From assembly GCF_004770105.1 (NCBI RefSeq), contig NZ_RQEY01000010.1, forward strand, positions 1 through 64,000: a stretch of DNA of 64,000 bases, written 5' to 3'. Position numbers and translations under genes: made by a program. Within the stretch, counting starts at the first letter, position 1. The number at the start of each line of letters is the position of its first letter. Shown here piece by piece: positions 9,464 through 18,353 of the stretch. A model generated the notes under the pieces. It saw nothing but the letters and a program-made list of their open reading frames with translations, did no database searches and was not told the DNA's origin. Origin of the DNA: Leptospira andrefontaineae. Its GTDB lineage: Bacteria > Spirochaetota > Leptospiria > Leptospirales > Leptospiraceae.

Positions 9464-9542
9464 AGAGCTAGAAAAATCGATAGGAGAAATTCTGGAAAGG
9501 AAAGAATTTAAACGAAAAATTGATTTATGAAATGGTTTGTAA

Positions 9543-10139
9543 TCAGGACTTTTTCAAAAACTGTTTATATTTTTGAAATGCTTCTTCGTATAGATCGGGT
9601 GTAGCAGATTCTTCTAAACTAGAAAGAAACACTTCAAACCCGGATAAAAGAGTCACCACTTCAATCTGATTCTTACCATCAGAAATAAAAAAAGCAGACT
9701 TTTCAAATCGAATGGACTCCACTTCTTTCCAAAGGATCCTTTTATGCTTTCGAAAAACTCCTTCAGACAAAAGTGCATTTTGTTCTAATACGATTCTATA
9801 ATTCTTACAATAGAATATGAGTAAAATTCCAGCCAAAAACAGTAGAAAAGAAACCGAGCATACAATTGGGTCCGGAAAACTGAAGATCCCATTCTTCTGA
9901 AAAGTAAAATATGTATCTCCTAAAAGGACGATTGGAACTAAGGAGATTAAAAAGAAACCAGCCAATCTATAAAATATGGGCAGCCTCAAATAACGTTTTG
10001 TATTCTTTCGAAGCTGAAGCTTATCTGTATGTTTAATCAAATATTCGAACGTATATGTAAGGGAAAATGCGAACACGGACCCAAGTATCAAAACCAGGGC
10101 CGCTTCTTTTGTGAACCATTCTATATTTATAATATTCAT
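9543..10139 (-). CDS. two- to four-helix membrane protein with a PH-like cytoplasmic part, unknown function
   Basis: A 198-residue protein that I do not recognise by name. Residues about 12-35, 53-77 and 88-108 are hydrophobic helices. The C-terminal half (about 110-175) alternates beta-like segments such as RILWKEVESIRFEK and FFISDGKNQIEVVT, the pattern of bacterial PH-like domains that follow membrane helices. It begins beside the repeat region upstream (10140-10300). No operon partner on the 5' side; the thioesterase is 79 bases downstream. Confidence 0.7.
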   Translation of the reverse strand: MNIINIEWFTKEAALVLILGSVFAFSLTYTFEYLIKHTDKLQLRKNTKRYLRLPIFYRLAGFFLISLVPIVLLGDTYFTFQKNGIFSFPDPIVCSVSFLLFLAGILLIFYCKNYRIVLEQNALLSEGVFRKHKRILWKEVESIRFEKSAFFISDGKNQIEVVTLLSGFEVFLSSLEESATPDLYEEAFQKYKQFLKKS

Positions 10140-10159
10140 GATCTAAGACGATTGCAATG

Positions 10160-10275
10160 GAAGGTTGCCTATAGTCGCTTACGCTCCTGAAGCCAGGCCA
10201 ATTCCTTTGTTTTTTACATAATGCCAAGTGGAAGGCCTGACTATAGTCGCTTCGCTTCCTGCAGCCGGACAAATC
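10160..10275. repeat. two copies of a short repeat beside rnpB
   Basis: Two related copies lie 72 bases apart: the cores are 10170-10194 and 10242-10266, both of the form TATAGTCGCTTNCGCTNCCTG followed by NAGCC. Each is preceded by GGAAGG and followed by a short GC patch. A third copy lies on the opposite strand in frame inside the giant gene at 59055-59078. The two copies sit between the membrane-protein start and the 3' end of rnpB. Confidence 0.65.
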
Positions 10276-10301
10276 TTTATTTAATCTACAAAAAACTTTT
10301 T

Positions 10302-10692
<391 letters not shown>

Positions 10693-11006
10693 AAAGCGAG
10701 TTTAGAAAAAATCTAAAGAAATGCTATTCGTTTTTTAGGCTTGGGCGACTCCTTCGCTTCGCTCGGACCGGGCTCTACGCTCCAATCAGCGCCGCACCAT
10801 TTCATGTCGCGTCGCCGGATTTCTGCTTTGATCCCTGTCGCGAGGTTTTTCACACAGAGACACGGAGCCACAAAGAAAGCTTACCATAATAATTCTCCGC
10901 GCCTTTGCGTCTCTGTGTGAAAATGCAGCTAATAATGTCGCTAAAATGTAAAGAAATACTCCCCTTATCTTGCAACATTTTCAAGGGTCCGATCTCTAAT
11001 AAAACA
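10693..11006. repeat. spacer with a 15-base-pair perfect inverted repeat
   Basis: Between rnpB and the acyltransferase lie a GC-rich stretch (about 10741-10845, containing CCTTCGCTTCGCTCGG) and an inverted repeat with 15-base perfect arms, TTTTCACACAGAGAC at 10847-10861 and its complement at 10909-10923. The right arm borders a GCAAAGGCGC motif at 10895-10910 (minus strand), linking it to the elements at 1212 and 22090. No gene is seen; a longer in-frame extension of the acyltransferase into this region is only the repeat being read through. Confidence 0.6.
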
Positions 11007-11714
11007 ATGTCATCCAAGAATATACAAAAACCTCATCCTGGAAGTTCTGAATTAGCGAGAAAAGCATTACGCTGGTTCGGAAGACTCTATGGATCCTTAT
11101 TTTATAAAACAGAAGTTTATGGATTAGAGAATGTACCTCAAACTGGAAAGGTTCTGGTACTCTCCAAACACCAAAGGAATGATGATATTCCTCTGGGACT
11201 TTCCAAGGCATTATATCATAGAAGAATGGATATATGGGCGATTATGAAAGATTCCCTCGCTGCTCCTATATTCATGGACTATTTTCTAAAATGCGGAGGG
11301 ATTCCTCTCAATAGAAAAGAACCAAGAAAAAGTAAGAACGATCTTCTATTTGCTAAAAAAGTACTCAACGAAGGCAATATGCTCGTGATCTTCCCGGAAC
11401 AAACCACCATCCCTTATAAAATGGGAAAAGGCCGCCCGGGCGGATTCAGATTTATTGTAGGAAAACCAGAAGAACCACTAGCAGTTCTTTGCTTGGGATT
11501 AGAATATAAGCCCAGAGGATTCTTGCGTAGGACCAGCTTCATAGTCCGAGCTGGAAAACTCAGACACTTTGAGCCGGATATGGACCATGAAGATTTCCTT
11601 CACGATTGTATGCATGAGATCGCAAGCCTGACAAATCTCAAATACCCATTCGAACAGGGCAAAAAGACAAACGATCCAAATGGGGATTTAGAACTTCTCG
11701 AAACAATCTCTTAA
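11007..11714 (+). CDS. PlsC-type 1-acylglycerol-3-phosphate acyltransferase family protein
   Basis: A 235-residue acyltransferase of the PlsC family, which adds acyl chains to lysophospholipids at the inner membrane. Counting from this start, the HX4D catalytic box HQRNDD lies at about 43-48, a GGIPLNR block near 83-89, and FPEQTT near 117 in place of the more usual FPEGTR. I chose the ATG at 11007 (MSSKNIQKPH). The in-frame start at 10905 would add 34 residues encoded by an inverted repeat. No strong ribosome binding site precedes either. It follows rnpB divergently and is not in an obvious operon. Confidence 0.88.
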   Translation: MSSKNIQKPHPGSSELARKALRWFGRLYGSLFYKTEVYGLENVPQTGKVLVLSKHQRNDDIPLGLSKALYHRRMDIWAIMKDSLAAPIFMDYFLKCGGIPLNRKEPRKSKNDLLFAKKVLNEGNMLVIFPEQTTIPYKMGKGRPGGFRFIVGKPEEPLAVLCLGLEYKPRGFLRRTSFIVRAGKLRHFEPDMDHEDFLHDCMHEIASLTNLKYPFEQGKKTNDPNGDLELLETIS

Positions 11715-11885
11715 TACCTTCCTAATAGGGTGGAAGGAACTCCTAACACTTCTGCCCATTCCCCAAAAAGGCCATAATCGTTAAACTGAGGGCATGTTTC
11801 AAACAGCGTGCCAACTGGCCCCCAAACCTCCTTATATCGGAATTTCAGAGTCGAAATTTGAAAAAAATCTAGTTTTTCCCAGAAA
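11715..11885. other. spacer with a possible activator site upstream of the sigma-54 promoter
   Basis: The spacer has no gene; a 60-codon minus ORF across it shows no family or start support. At 11795-11805 it holds the perfect 11-base palindrome TGTTTCAAACA, about 85 bases upstream of the -24/-12 element. This is a normal distance for an enhancer-binding activator of sigma-54. That role is an inference from position only. Confidence 0.35.
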
Positions 11886-11904
11886 CTTGGCACGGCGCTT
11901 GCAC
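11886..11904 (+). promoter_or_regulatory. sigma-54 (RpoN) -24/-12 promoter
   Basis: The sequence CTTGGCACGGCGCTTGCAC matches the sigma-54 consensus TTGGCACG-N4-TTGCA. The invariant GG is at 11889-11890 and GC at 11901-11902, ten bases apart as required. Transcription would begin near 11913-11915, about 25 bases before the ATG of the TPR gene at 11940. Transcription from such promoters needs an ATP-driven activator; none is encoded in the window. Confidence 0.8.
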
Positions 11905-11939
11905 TATATTAGACAAAGCCCCGGCTGGGAGATAAAAAG

Positions 11940-12401
11940 ATGAACAAATTAATTAAAATTGCCTTAATTTTAAGCATCTCCACTGCAATTTATGCAGAAC
12001 CTGAAACTAACGTGATCGAAAGTTCGCTCAAGAACTACACACCGGAATCAGATGTCCAGCTAGCAAATAAGCTTACTGCCCTGGGTAGCTTAAAACAAAA
12101 AACCAGGGACTATGAAGGTGCAATCGCTTTTTACGATCAGTCCTTGGCCGTGAGAACAAAAATCGGTGATAAAGAAAGTTCTGGATATGCCCTGGTGCTT
12201 TATCTGAAATCAATCTCCGAATTTCGTCTCGGTAAATCCTGCCAAGCTTTAGAGAACATTAAAGAAGTTATCCATGTATACCAAAAGATTGGTGACCTTG
12301 ATTCCGCTCTTCACGCAGAGGAAGAAGGTCTTAAAAAATACCAGGAAGCATGTAGCCTGGCTTTTGCGAAACAGCCAAGCCTGACTCTAAACAAGGACTA
12401 A
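11940..12401 (+). CDS. small exported TPR protein, probable RpoN target
   Basis: A 153-residue protein with a signal peptide (about residues 1-19, ending IYA). It is followed by two or three tetratricopeptide-type helical hairpins, for example residues about 39-75 ([20 protein letters not shown]) and 83-118. TPRs mediate protein contacts, so a periplasmic scaffolding role is likely, but no function is known. GGGAG lies about nine bases upstream of the ATG. The gene is monocistronic, bounded by a sigma-54 promoter and a strong terminator. Regulation by nitrogen or another sigma-54 stimulus is inferred from the promoter. Confidence 0.85.
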   Translation: MNKLIKIALILSISTAIYAEPETNVIESSLKNYTPESDVQLANKLTALGSLKQKTRDYEGAIAFYDQSLAVRTKIGDKESSGYALVLYLKSISEFRLGKSCQALENIKEVIHVYQKIGDLDSALHAEEEGLKKYQEACSLAFAKQPSLTLNKD

Positions 12402-12444
12402 GAAACAGCCGGAAATCATCCCATCTCTAGTTCTAACTTCCCTG

Positions 12445-12475
12445 GTCCGCCCCTTTCGGGGCGGGCGCTTTTTTT
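12445..12475 (+). terminator. rho-independent terminator
   Basis: A hairpin with arms 12445-12453 and 12458-12466 (CCGCCCC paired with GGGGCGG plus two flanking pairs) and a TTTC loop is followed by GC and a run of seven T. It ends the TPR transcript. Confidence 0.9.
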
Positions 12476-12588
12476 GATTTGACTCTGATTTTTTCCATCC
12501 TAATCTTACAGGAATTCCTGGGTTGGGATGACTCCCTTTCTTTCCCGTCCAAAAATACGTTTCTTTAGTTTTTTCTGATCCGCATTCG

Positions 12589-12597
12589 TGCTATGAT
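12589..12597 (+). promoter_or_regulatory. possible extended -10 promoter of hpf
   Basis: TGCTATGAT (extended TG at 12589, -10 TATGAT at 12592-12597) lies about 44 bases before the hpf start. No good -35 is seen, which extended -10 promoters can do without. Confidence 0.4.
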
Positions 12598-12640
12598 AAA
12601 ACTTTGAGAAGCCATAAATAAAAATCCGCGGAGGCTTTAC

Positions 12641-12928
12641 ATGAAAATCGTTTTTAATTGGAAAAACTTAGATCATTCCGGAACGGCAGAAGATTATGCC
12701 GGAAAAAAATTAGAACGAGTCTCTAAATATATACAGAAGTTAGTTTCGATGGAAATTTCATTCGAACAGGTGCACGGGTTGATCAGCGCTAATTTAAATT
12801 TAGCCGCGGACGGAAGTAAATTTAACGCACAACACGAAGACAAAGATATTTATTCCTGCATAGACGGCTTAGAAGATAAGATCGTAAAACAAGTAAGTAA
12901 ACATCACGATAAAAAAGCCGCTCATTGA
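12641..12928 (+). CDS. hpf: short ribosome hibernation promoting factor (HPF/RaiA family)
   Basis: A 95-residue protein of the HPF/YfiA family, which binds the 30S subunit and dimerises or silences ribosomes in stationary phase. It is the short form: a single beta-alpha-beta domain with basic patches and a His/Lys-rich tail, without the C-terminal dimerisation domain of the long form. GGAGG lies seven bases before the ATG. Its stop codon overlaps the start of the following gene (TGATG), so the two are translationally coupled. Confidence 0.88.
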   Translation: MKIVFNWKNLDHSGTAEDYAGKKLERVSKYIQKLVSMEISFEQVHGLISANLNLAADGSKFNAQHEDKDIYSCIDGLEDKIVKQVSKHHDKKAAH

Positions 12929-13863
12929 TGGACCAAGACAGGAAGTACGAAGAAGCGATAAAACATTTATCCGAAGGAGAGTTCGAACTCTCTCGAAACA
13001 TATTCGACTCCCTATTGGAAGAAGATCCTGAAAACCCCGAGCTCGCCTCGGGGTTTTATATTTCTTCTTTCTGGGATCATAGAATAGATCGGATCCATCT
13101 CACAAAAGAAGGAAGAGAAAGAACAGGACTTCTATTAGAATTCCTGAAAGACTTCGATTCAGTTTATAAAAGTAAATCATTTCCAAAAGAACTCTCTTAT
13201 CATTCAGCTATGAGTTCTATTCTGCAAGAAACCACCGACCAAGTTCGTATCGCTCTCCGAAAAGAAGGAATCCAATCACTTTCACCTGGGCTCATCGCAG
13301 AACTTGCGTATAGACTTTTACTTGCAGAAGACACGGATCTTGCATCCGAAGTGTTGAGAGATTCTTCCGGGTTGGAAAGATTTTCTCCCGAATTATTATT
13401 TTTCAGAGCGGAATGTACTTATTTAAGTGGGCAACAATCGCAGGGACTTTTGCTCTACAGAGAAGCTTTTCTAAAAGAGCCGAGCGCTATTCGACTGGAA
13501 TCTGTTCGTTCAGAACCTATCTTCTCCGCTATCCAAATCCTAAGAGAAGAATTTAAAGAAGAAGGTGAACTGAAAGAAGCATTGCCTGTTCTTCTTCTTG
13601 AAAGAGGGGTATTCAAAGAGATCCGCAAAATGAGCGATAAGGAACTGGAAGCATATCGTTCCGAATTGTTCAGGCTTAGAGATTCTTTGGGACTTCGTAA
13701 GGGAGGAACTGAATTTAAGGTAAAATGTAGAATGATCCAACTCTGTTGTGCATTACTCGATTCCAGAACTTCGATCCTTTATGGAGAAGTGGCTCAAGAA
13801 GCAAAACGTATCCTGGATTCTTTAGATCCAGGATTGTATCATAAAAGGTTAAAAGTTACTTAG
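12928..13863 (+). CDS. TPR-like helical repeat protein
   Basis: A 311-residue, all-helical, cytoplasmic protein. The start (YEEAIKHLSEGEFELSRNIF) is a canonical TPR-type motif, with further repeat-like helices around 127-180. No catalytic motif is seen. The ATG at 12928 overlaps the hpf stop by one base; a TTG one codon earlier is possible but less likely. Coupling to hpf suggests a function under the same conditions. The gene ends eight bases inside the convergent membrane-protein gene. Confidence 0.75.
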   Translation: MDQDRKYEEAIKHLSEGEFELSRNIFDSLLEEDPENPELASGFYISSFWDHRIDRIHLTKEGRERTGLLLEFLKDFDSVYKSKSFPKELSYHSAMSSILQETTDQVRIALRKEGIQSLSPGLIAELAYRLLLAEDTDLASEVLRDSSGLERFSPELLFFRAECTYLSGQQSQGLLLYREAFLKEPSAIRLESVRSEPIFSAIQILREEFKEEGELKEALPVLLLERGVFKEIRKMSDKELEAYRSELFRLRDSLGLRKGGTEFKVKCRMIQLCCALLDSRTSILYGEVAQEAKRILDSLDPGLYHKRLKVT

Positions 13864-14422
13864 AAGTAGATTCCAGAACGTGGCGGATTTCCTGAGCCGT
13901 TCTATAATCCCCTTTTTCTATAAAGTATTGCTCCAAAGAACCTAAGGTCTTAGAAGCTTGGGGATTTTTGGAAATCTCAAGTAGATGACGTGAATTCAAA
14001 TCCACATCTACTCTTGCTGAAGAAGGAAGATCCACGAATTCGCGGTCTTCGCCTACTGTGAGAGTTCCGGATCTTTCTGCCAAACTTGTTTCGTTGGAAG
14101 AAGAAAAACGACCTACTGTAACTGCGAGAACTAAGATTGCGAGAGCTGCGCTGAGGGAGTATTGGAAGGAACGGTTCCAGACAAAACTGCGGGAGAACTT
14201 GGACCAAGAGGTTTCTTCGTCGAAGCGGACATCTTTGAGTAGATTCTCTAATCTCAGATTGAAGTCCTTGGAGAGGTTGATATCCTTCATTTGTTCCGTT
14301 CGCAGTTCAGAGACTGCTCGAACAAGAGAGTTTTCCAATTTGACATGATCCGGATCTTCTTTCTGAAAAATAGAAGAGAATCCGAACTTTGTTCCCTGTT
14401 GTTTACTTGTTTGTTTTTCCAT
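13856..14422 (-). CDS. putative transmembrane anti-sigma factor
   Basis: A 188-residue protein with one membrane helix at about 93-109 (SLSAALAILVLAVTVGRF) between a charged cytoplasmic N-terminus and a periplasmic C-terminus. It starts six bases after the stop of the ECF sigma gene, the usual position of an anti-sigma factor. It lacks the HxxxCxxC zinc motif of ZAS-type anti-sigma factors, so the class is unclear and the role rests on the neighbour. The C-terminus (about 155-188) has two TPR-like helices. Confidence 0.65.
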   Translation of the reverse strand: MEKQTSKQQGTKFGFSSIFQKEDPDHVKLENSLVRAVSELRTEQMKDINLSKDFNLRLENLLKDVRFDEETSWSKFSRSFVWNRSFQYSLSAALAILVLAVTVGRFSSSNETSLAERSGTLTVGEDREFVDLPSSARVDVDLNSRHLLEISKNPQASKTLGSLEQYFIEKGDYRTAQEIRHVLESTSK

Positions 14423-14428
14423 ACCTTA

Positions 14429-15031
14429 CTACCTAAAAAAGCCTTCGCTCTTCCCATCTTTCATAATCAGATGTTTCAAAAATTCCTTTGCCTTAAAGAG
14501 CCGGCTTTTGACTGTTCCGATATTCGTTCCGAGAATCTCAGCTATTTGTGAATAGGACATTTCCTCGAAATACCGGAGCTCGATGACTTCTTTGTATATA
14601 TCCTCGAGTTCGTTGATTTTGTTGATTAGATAGTTACTCTCGTCGGAAAGTTCTACTTTTTTTTCAAAGCTAATACGATCGTCGGTAACCTGGAACTCGG
14701 AATCGTCCATGGAATTCTCCCTGGCCCTCTTTCTTTTAGCCAGGAGGTCCTTGGATTTATTTACCACGATCCGGTACAGCCAGGTATATACCCCTGATTC
14801 TGCCCTAAAATTGCGTATGGAGCGATATCCTGAGATGAGTGCGTCTTGGACGATATCTTCTGCATCATCCCCATCTTTTACCATGGAGACAGCCTTTCTG
14901 TACAATCTTTCCCTATAAGGGCCGGTAAGCTCTATGTATGCCTTGTCATCCCCTTCTTTGATCCGTTTTAGAAGTTGGATTTCTTTTTCTCTTACGGTTT
15001 GTTTGCGTTGAGGATTGTCGGTTTCGATCAT
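14429..15031 (-). CDS. ECF sigma-70 family RNA polymerase sigma factor
   Basis: A 200-residue extracytoplasmic-function sigma factor. Region 2 spans about 25-105, with AEDIVQDALISGYRSI and TWLYRIVVNKSKDLLAKRKR for -10 recognition. Region 4 is at about 140-190, with the helix-turn-helix EMSYSQIAEILGTNIGTVKS. Length and spacing match RpoE-like factors. It is followed six bases later by a membrane protein that probably holds it inactive. The signal is unknown. The two genes form one minus-strand unit whose promoter should lie in 15032-15126. Confidence 0.93.
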   Translation of the reverse strand: MIETDNPQRKQTVREKEIQLLKRIKEGDDKAYIELTGPYRERLYRKAVSMVKDGDDAEDIVQDALISGYRSIRNFRAESGVYTWLYRIVVNKSKDLLAKRKRARENSMDDSEFQVTDDRISFEKKVELSDESNYLINKINELEDIYKEVIELRYFEEMSYSQIAEILGTNIGTVKSRLFKAKEFLKHLIMKDGKSEGFFR

Positions 15032-15126
15032 TAGAAGCCTTTACGACATAGGTAGGCTCTTCCCTGGCCTTTGCAATAAAAATATGACGTAAGGAATTGA
15101 GCGCTTACGTATGCGATTTTAGGATT

Positions 15127-15480
15127 TTAACCTTCTAAGAAAAGATTGATGAGTATTAAAGACTCTGTCAGTTCTAGAGGATCTCTAAAACGTATCCCGT
15201 ATAAAAACTTTTGTTTGGAGTCCACCTGCTTCGGGATTTTCCAAACTACGTCGCCTAAAAATTCCAAACGTTTGCCGGATCTTCTTTCTATAACTGAACC
15301 TTCGATAGGAATGGAGCCCGGAAGATCTTCCCCACTCATTAAAATACAAATGCCCGATTCGGAAATATTACCTAACTTTCCTTCTAATGTGATAAGTCCG
15401 GAATCCACCTGCACGATATACTCGTCGAAATCTCTGGGATAAAATCTGGGACTCCTAGGTTTTTGGTCGGGCTCGCTCAT
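15127..15480 (-). CDS. PilZ domain protein (c-di-GMP receptor candidate)
   Basis: A 117-residue single-domain protein. The PilZ c-di-GMP motifs are present: RFYPR near residues 11-15 (RxxxR type) and NISESG at about 38-43 ([D/N]xSxxG). The rest is a small beta-barrel ending in LILINLFLEG. It may bind c-di-GMP and act on a partner protein. It stands between the sigma operon and the MBOAT gene, both on the same strand, with gaps of 55-95 bases. The EAL-type response regulator at 35483 is a candidate source of c-di-GMP control. Confidence 0.8.
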   Translation of the reverse strand: MSEPDQKPRSPRFYPRDFDEYIVQVDSGLITLEGKLGNISESGICILMSGEDLPGSIPIEGSVIERRSGKRLEFLGDVVWKIPKQVDSKQKFLYGIRFRDPLELTESLILINLFLEG

Positions 15481-15535
15481 CGATAAGGGTTCAAATTAGA
15501 AACGAATTCGACAAGTGTCCAGCGTTTTACTTTTT

Positions 15536-16996
15536 TCAGAAGTCGAAGTAGATAAAAGGGATCTCTCCATCCGGACTTAAGATCGCAAAACAAAATGCAA
15601 TCAATGGATAAAGAGAAAATTCCAACCAGACTGGGATCTTGAACTCTTTTCCTTTTTCATAAATTAACCAGCCAATATAATGTCCAATGATCACACAGAG
15701 TATTGCAGGTACACCTTGCTTTAACATATAAGGTCTAAGTTCTCCGCTTTGATACACATACATTCCGTGTATCATTTTCAGAGCGGATTCTATATTTGCA
15801 GATCTGAATATGACTCCGAAGGTGACCGCCACAGCGCTCGCATATAAAACTCTAATAGGGGTTAGTGCCTTATCCCAAGAATCTGAAATTGTAAGGTTTG
15901 GGAACCATTTCGCTTTCCATTCTTTTAATACAGATTCTATTAATAGAAATCCGCCTTGGATGGAACCCCAGATAAGGAAGGTCCAATTGGCTCCATGCCA
16001 AATTCCTCCCACAAACATCGTGAACCAGACATTGAATCTATGACGGAATAGTCCTACACGATTTCCACCCAAGGAAATATACACATAGTCCCTGAGCCAA
16101 GTGGAAAGAGTGATATGCCATCTTCTCCAATGTTCAGTAACCGATTGAGAAATATAAGGCATTCTAAAGTTTTCAGGCAGCTCGTAACCGAGAAGAAGAG
16201 CAGCAGAATATGCCATATCAGTATAACCGCTGAAATCACAATATACCTGTACCCAGAAAAGGAATGCACCTAACCAAAGTGCTTCCGTAGAATATACATC
16301 CGGATTTTTAAAGATCAGGTCGGCGATGGGAGAAATATTATCCGATAATACAACCTTCTTAAAATAACCCATTAAAAAATAGCGGATCGCTTTTCTGAAA
16401 GGGATATCTTCTATCTTCTTTTCTGTTTGTAATTGAGGTAAAAAACTTTTGGCAGTAACGATCGGTCCTGCTACCAATTGAGGGAAGAAGGAAACGAATA
16501 GTGCAAATCTAATGAAGTTTTTTTCGGAAGGAATTGCGCCTCTATATACATCTATCGTATAACTCAAACTCTGGAATGTATAAAAGGAGATCCCTACAGG
16601 AAGAACTATTTTAAGAATAGGGAATAAACTTTGGAAACCTAAAGTATGCAGGAACACATTTAGGTTCTCACTTAAGAATCCGTAATATTTAAAAAAACCT
16701 AAAATGAATACAAGGTTCAGCACTAAACTGATTACGATCAACCTTTTGCGTAAAACTTGATCCTTGGACTCGAAGATCAGATCCGCTAAAAAGAAATCGA
16801 TTACGGTGGATAATAGGATCAATCCTCCGAATTTCCAGTTCCAGCTCATATAAAAGATATAACTCATGATGAGCAGGAATATATGAATGAGTGATTTACG
16901 TAGTTTCGGCTCCGGAATAAGCGCCGGTAAAATATACCAATGGGTTACGAATACGAAGGAGAAAAAAAGAAAAAATTCAAGTGTGGGAAAGATCAC
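15536..16996 (-). CDS. MBOAT family membrane-bound O-acyltransferase
   Basis: A 486-residue polytopic enzyme of the AlgI/DltB-type MBOAT family, which moves acyl groups across the inner membrane onto extracellular polymers or lipids. The hallmark HWRRWHITLSTWLRDY with the YISLGGNR continuation is near residues 292-315, and the catalytic His lies in WHGANWTF near 341-348. About eleven hydrophobic helices are seen. No SGNH/AlgX-like partner gene, which often accompanies AlgI, is adjacent. The acceptor is therefore unknown; lipopolysaccharide or another cell-surface glycan is a guess. Confidence 0.92.
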   Translation of the reverse strand: MIFPTLEFFLFFSFVFVTHWYILPALIPEPKLRKSLIHIFLLIMSYIFYMSWNWKFGGLILLSTVIDFFLADLIFESKDQVLRKRLIVISLVLNLVFILGFFKYYGFLSENLNVFLHTLGFQSLFPILKIVLPVGISFYTFQSLSYTIDVYRGAIPSEKNFIRFALFVSFFPQLVAGPIVTAKSFLPQLQTEKKIEDIPFRKAIRYFLMGYFKKVVLSDNISPIADLIFKNPDVYSTEALWLGAFLFWVQVYCDFSGYTDMAYSAALLLGYELPENFRMPYISQSVTEHWRRWHITLSTWLRDYVYISLGGNRVGLFRHRFNVWFTMFVGGIWHGANWTFLIWGSIQGGFLLIESVLKEWKAKWFPNLTISDSWDKALTPIRVLYASAVAVTFGVIFRSANIESALKMIHGMYVYQSGELRPYMLKQGVPAILCVIIGHYIGWLIYEKGKEFKIPVWLEFSLYPLIAFCFAILSPDGEIPFIYFDF

Positions 16997-17250
16997 GTAG
17001 GTTCCCTGTCAGAGGGCAATCGCCCCTAAGAACGGCTTTATAATTTAATCCGTCTTTCGGTCCAGAAATATCGAGACTGGAACTAGGTCAAGGGATTCTC
17101 TTTCCTTTATTTGATCGGTTTAGGACAGGAATTTTTCAGTCAAGATTTTGCCTCACAAAAAGGAAGGAAGAATGTAAATCTCTTGCAAGATTTTTTCCAT
17201 ACTTTAATCGTAGTTTCGCATTCCATTCATATAAAGGAGTTCCGTTTTCA

Positions 17251-17856
17251 ATGGTGAAAAACGTTTTAAAAAAAATCATCCTGACCTTGGTACTGGTAGG
17301 AGTTAGCTTCGGTTCCTTGGCGAACTGTTTCGGAAAATTCGCGCTTGTTAGAGTTTTCTACAATGCTAACGACGGGATCAATGTAGGCGGTGGCCTTCTT
17401 GCAAAAATCGTAAAAACGGTTCTATTCTATATTCCTTTCGGATTTTTAATGGCAATCGGTGGATTTATCGACTTTATTCTTTTCAACTTGATCGAATTCT
17501 GGTCTGGAAGCAATCCAGTAGGACTAAACGAGTATGACAAAGAAGGAAGATACGCGAAATCTTTCGAGCAAGACGGAGAAAAACTGACTTTGGTTTATAC
17601 CGAATTCGGTTCCAGATTGGATCTGACTGCTGTTTCTAAAGAAGGAAAATCAGAAACTCTGACTGCATTCCGCTCTCAGCCTGGAAAATTTTTCGTAGAA
17701 AGAGAAGGACAACTTTCCGAGATCGAAGTTACTTCTCAATCAGTAGGATCCCAAGTGATCTTAAAACTGACTGAACAAGGTAAATTAAAATCTTCTAAAG
17801 TAGTTGAAGCTCAAAATTTACAAGACCTTCAATTGAGAGCTTCCGAGTCTCTCTAA
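17251..17856 (+). CDS. DUF3332 family exported protein
   Basis: A 201-residue protein of the DUF3332 family. Near the N-terminus is a hydrophobic signal (LKKIILTLVLVGVSFGSL) followed by ANCFGKFAL, where the Cys26 context is family-typical. A second membrane segment spans residues about 67-95 (VLFYIPFGFLMAIGGFIDFI) and the rest is beta-rich. Function unknown. AAGGAG precedes the ATG by 12 bases. The gene is monocistronic and ends at a strong hairpin shared with the convergent DUF192 gene. Confidence 0.8.
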   Translation: MVKNVLKKIILTLVLVGVSFGSLANCFGKFALVRVFYNANDGINVGGGLLAKIVKTVLFYIPFGFLMAIGGFIDFILFNLIEFWSGSNPVGLNEYDKEGRYAKSFEQDGEKLTLVYTEFGSRLDLTAVSKEGKSETLTAFRSQPGKFFVEREGQLSEIEVTSQSVGSQVILKLTEQGKLKSSKVVEAQNLQDLQLRASESL

Positions 17857-17867
17857 TCTCTAAAGAA

Positions 17868-17895
17868 TGGTCCGTCCTCTCGGGCGGATCATTTT
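17868..17895 (+). terminator. rho-independent terminator
   Basis: A ten-pair hairpin: arm TGGTCCGTCC at 17868-17877, loop TCTC, arm GGGCGGATCA at 17882-17891, with two G-U pairs, followed by TTTT. It reaches into the 3' end of the convergent DUF192 gene (stop at 17889). Confidence 0.8.
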
Positions 17896-18347
17896 CCTAT
17901 ATATCTACTCTCTATCTTTAAAACGGAATTTTTTCCAAGCCCACGTTTTGCAAACCATCTAGGATTTGCTTCCACTGCATACATTACCTTTTGGGTAGAA
18001 TGATACAGGACCTGAGTTTGGTTCGGAGCCATTTCGTAAACGTCTACTAACTTCTTATCTTTCGAAAAATAACCGATGCTCAAAGGAATTAAAGTATTCT
18101 TCATCCAAAAGGATAAATGATCCTCGCTAGGAAAAATGAAGATCATTCCTTCATTCTCTCCTAATTTTTTACGGAACATCAAACCTCTTTGTCTGGACTC
18201 GTCGGTGTTTGCCACTTCTACAAGGAGTGCGTGTTCTCCTATATAGATGGTGGTTTTTTCTAAGTATAGGGGAGAATTGTACTCTCCCCAACCTGCCATA
18301 GGAAGACAGATTAAAAACGATAGAAGTAAGAATCTGAAAGTTTTCAT
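17889..18347 (-). CDS. exported DUF192 family protein
   Basis: A 152-residue DUF192 protein with a signal peptide (residues about 1-20). Family motifs are RQRGLMFRKKLGENEGMIFI near 52-71, SFWMKNTLIPL near 79-89, and YAVEANPRWFAKRG near 123-136. The fold is a small beta-barrel and the role is unknown. It is the last gene of a minus-strand unit of four (small membrane protein, SpoIIE phosphatase, enoyl-CoA hydratase, DUF192) with gaps of only a few bases. Confidence 0.85.
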   Translation of the reverse strand: MKTFRFLLLSFLICLPMAGWGEYNSPLYLEKTTIYIGEHALLVEVANTDESRQRGLMFRKKLGENEGMIFIFPSEDHLSFWMKNTLIPLSIGYFSKDKKLVDVYEMAPNQTQVLYHSTQKVMYAVEANPRWFAKRGLGKNSVLKIESRYIGK

Positions 18348-18353
18348 GAATCC

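Noticed and set aside
11795..11811. Second sigma-54-like element on the minus strand
   Set aside because: TGGCACGCTGTTTGA has the -24 half but GA in place of GC at -12; too weak to report as a promoter.
11711..11893. 60-codon minus-strand ORF
   Set aside because: It would cover the sigma-54 promoter region and lacks a ribosome binding site; no support.
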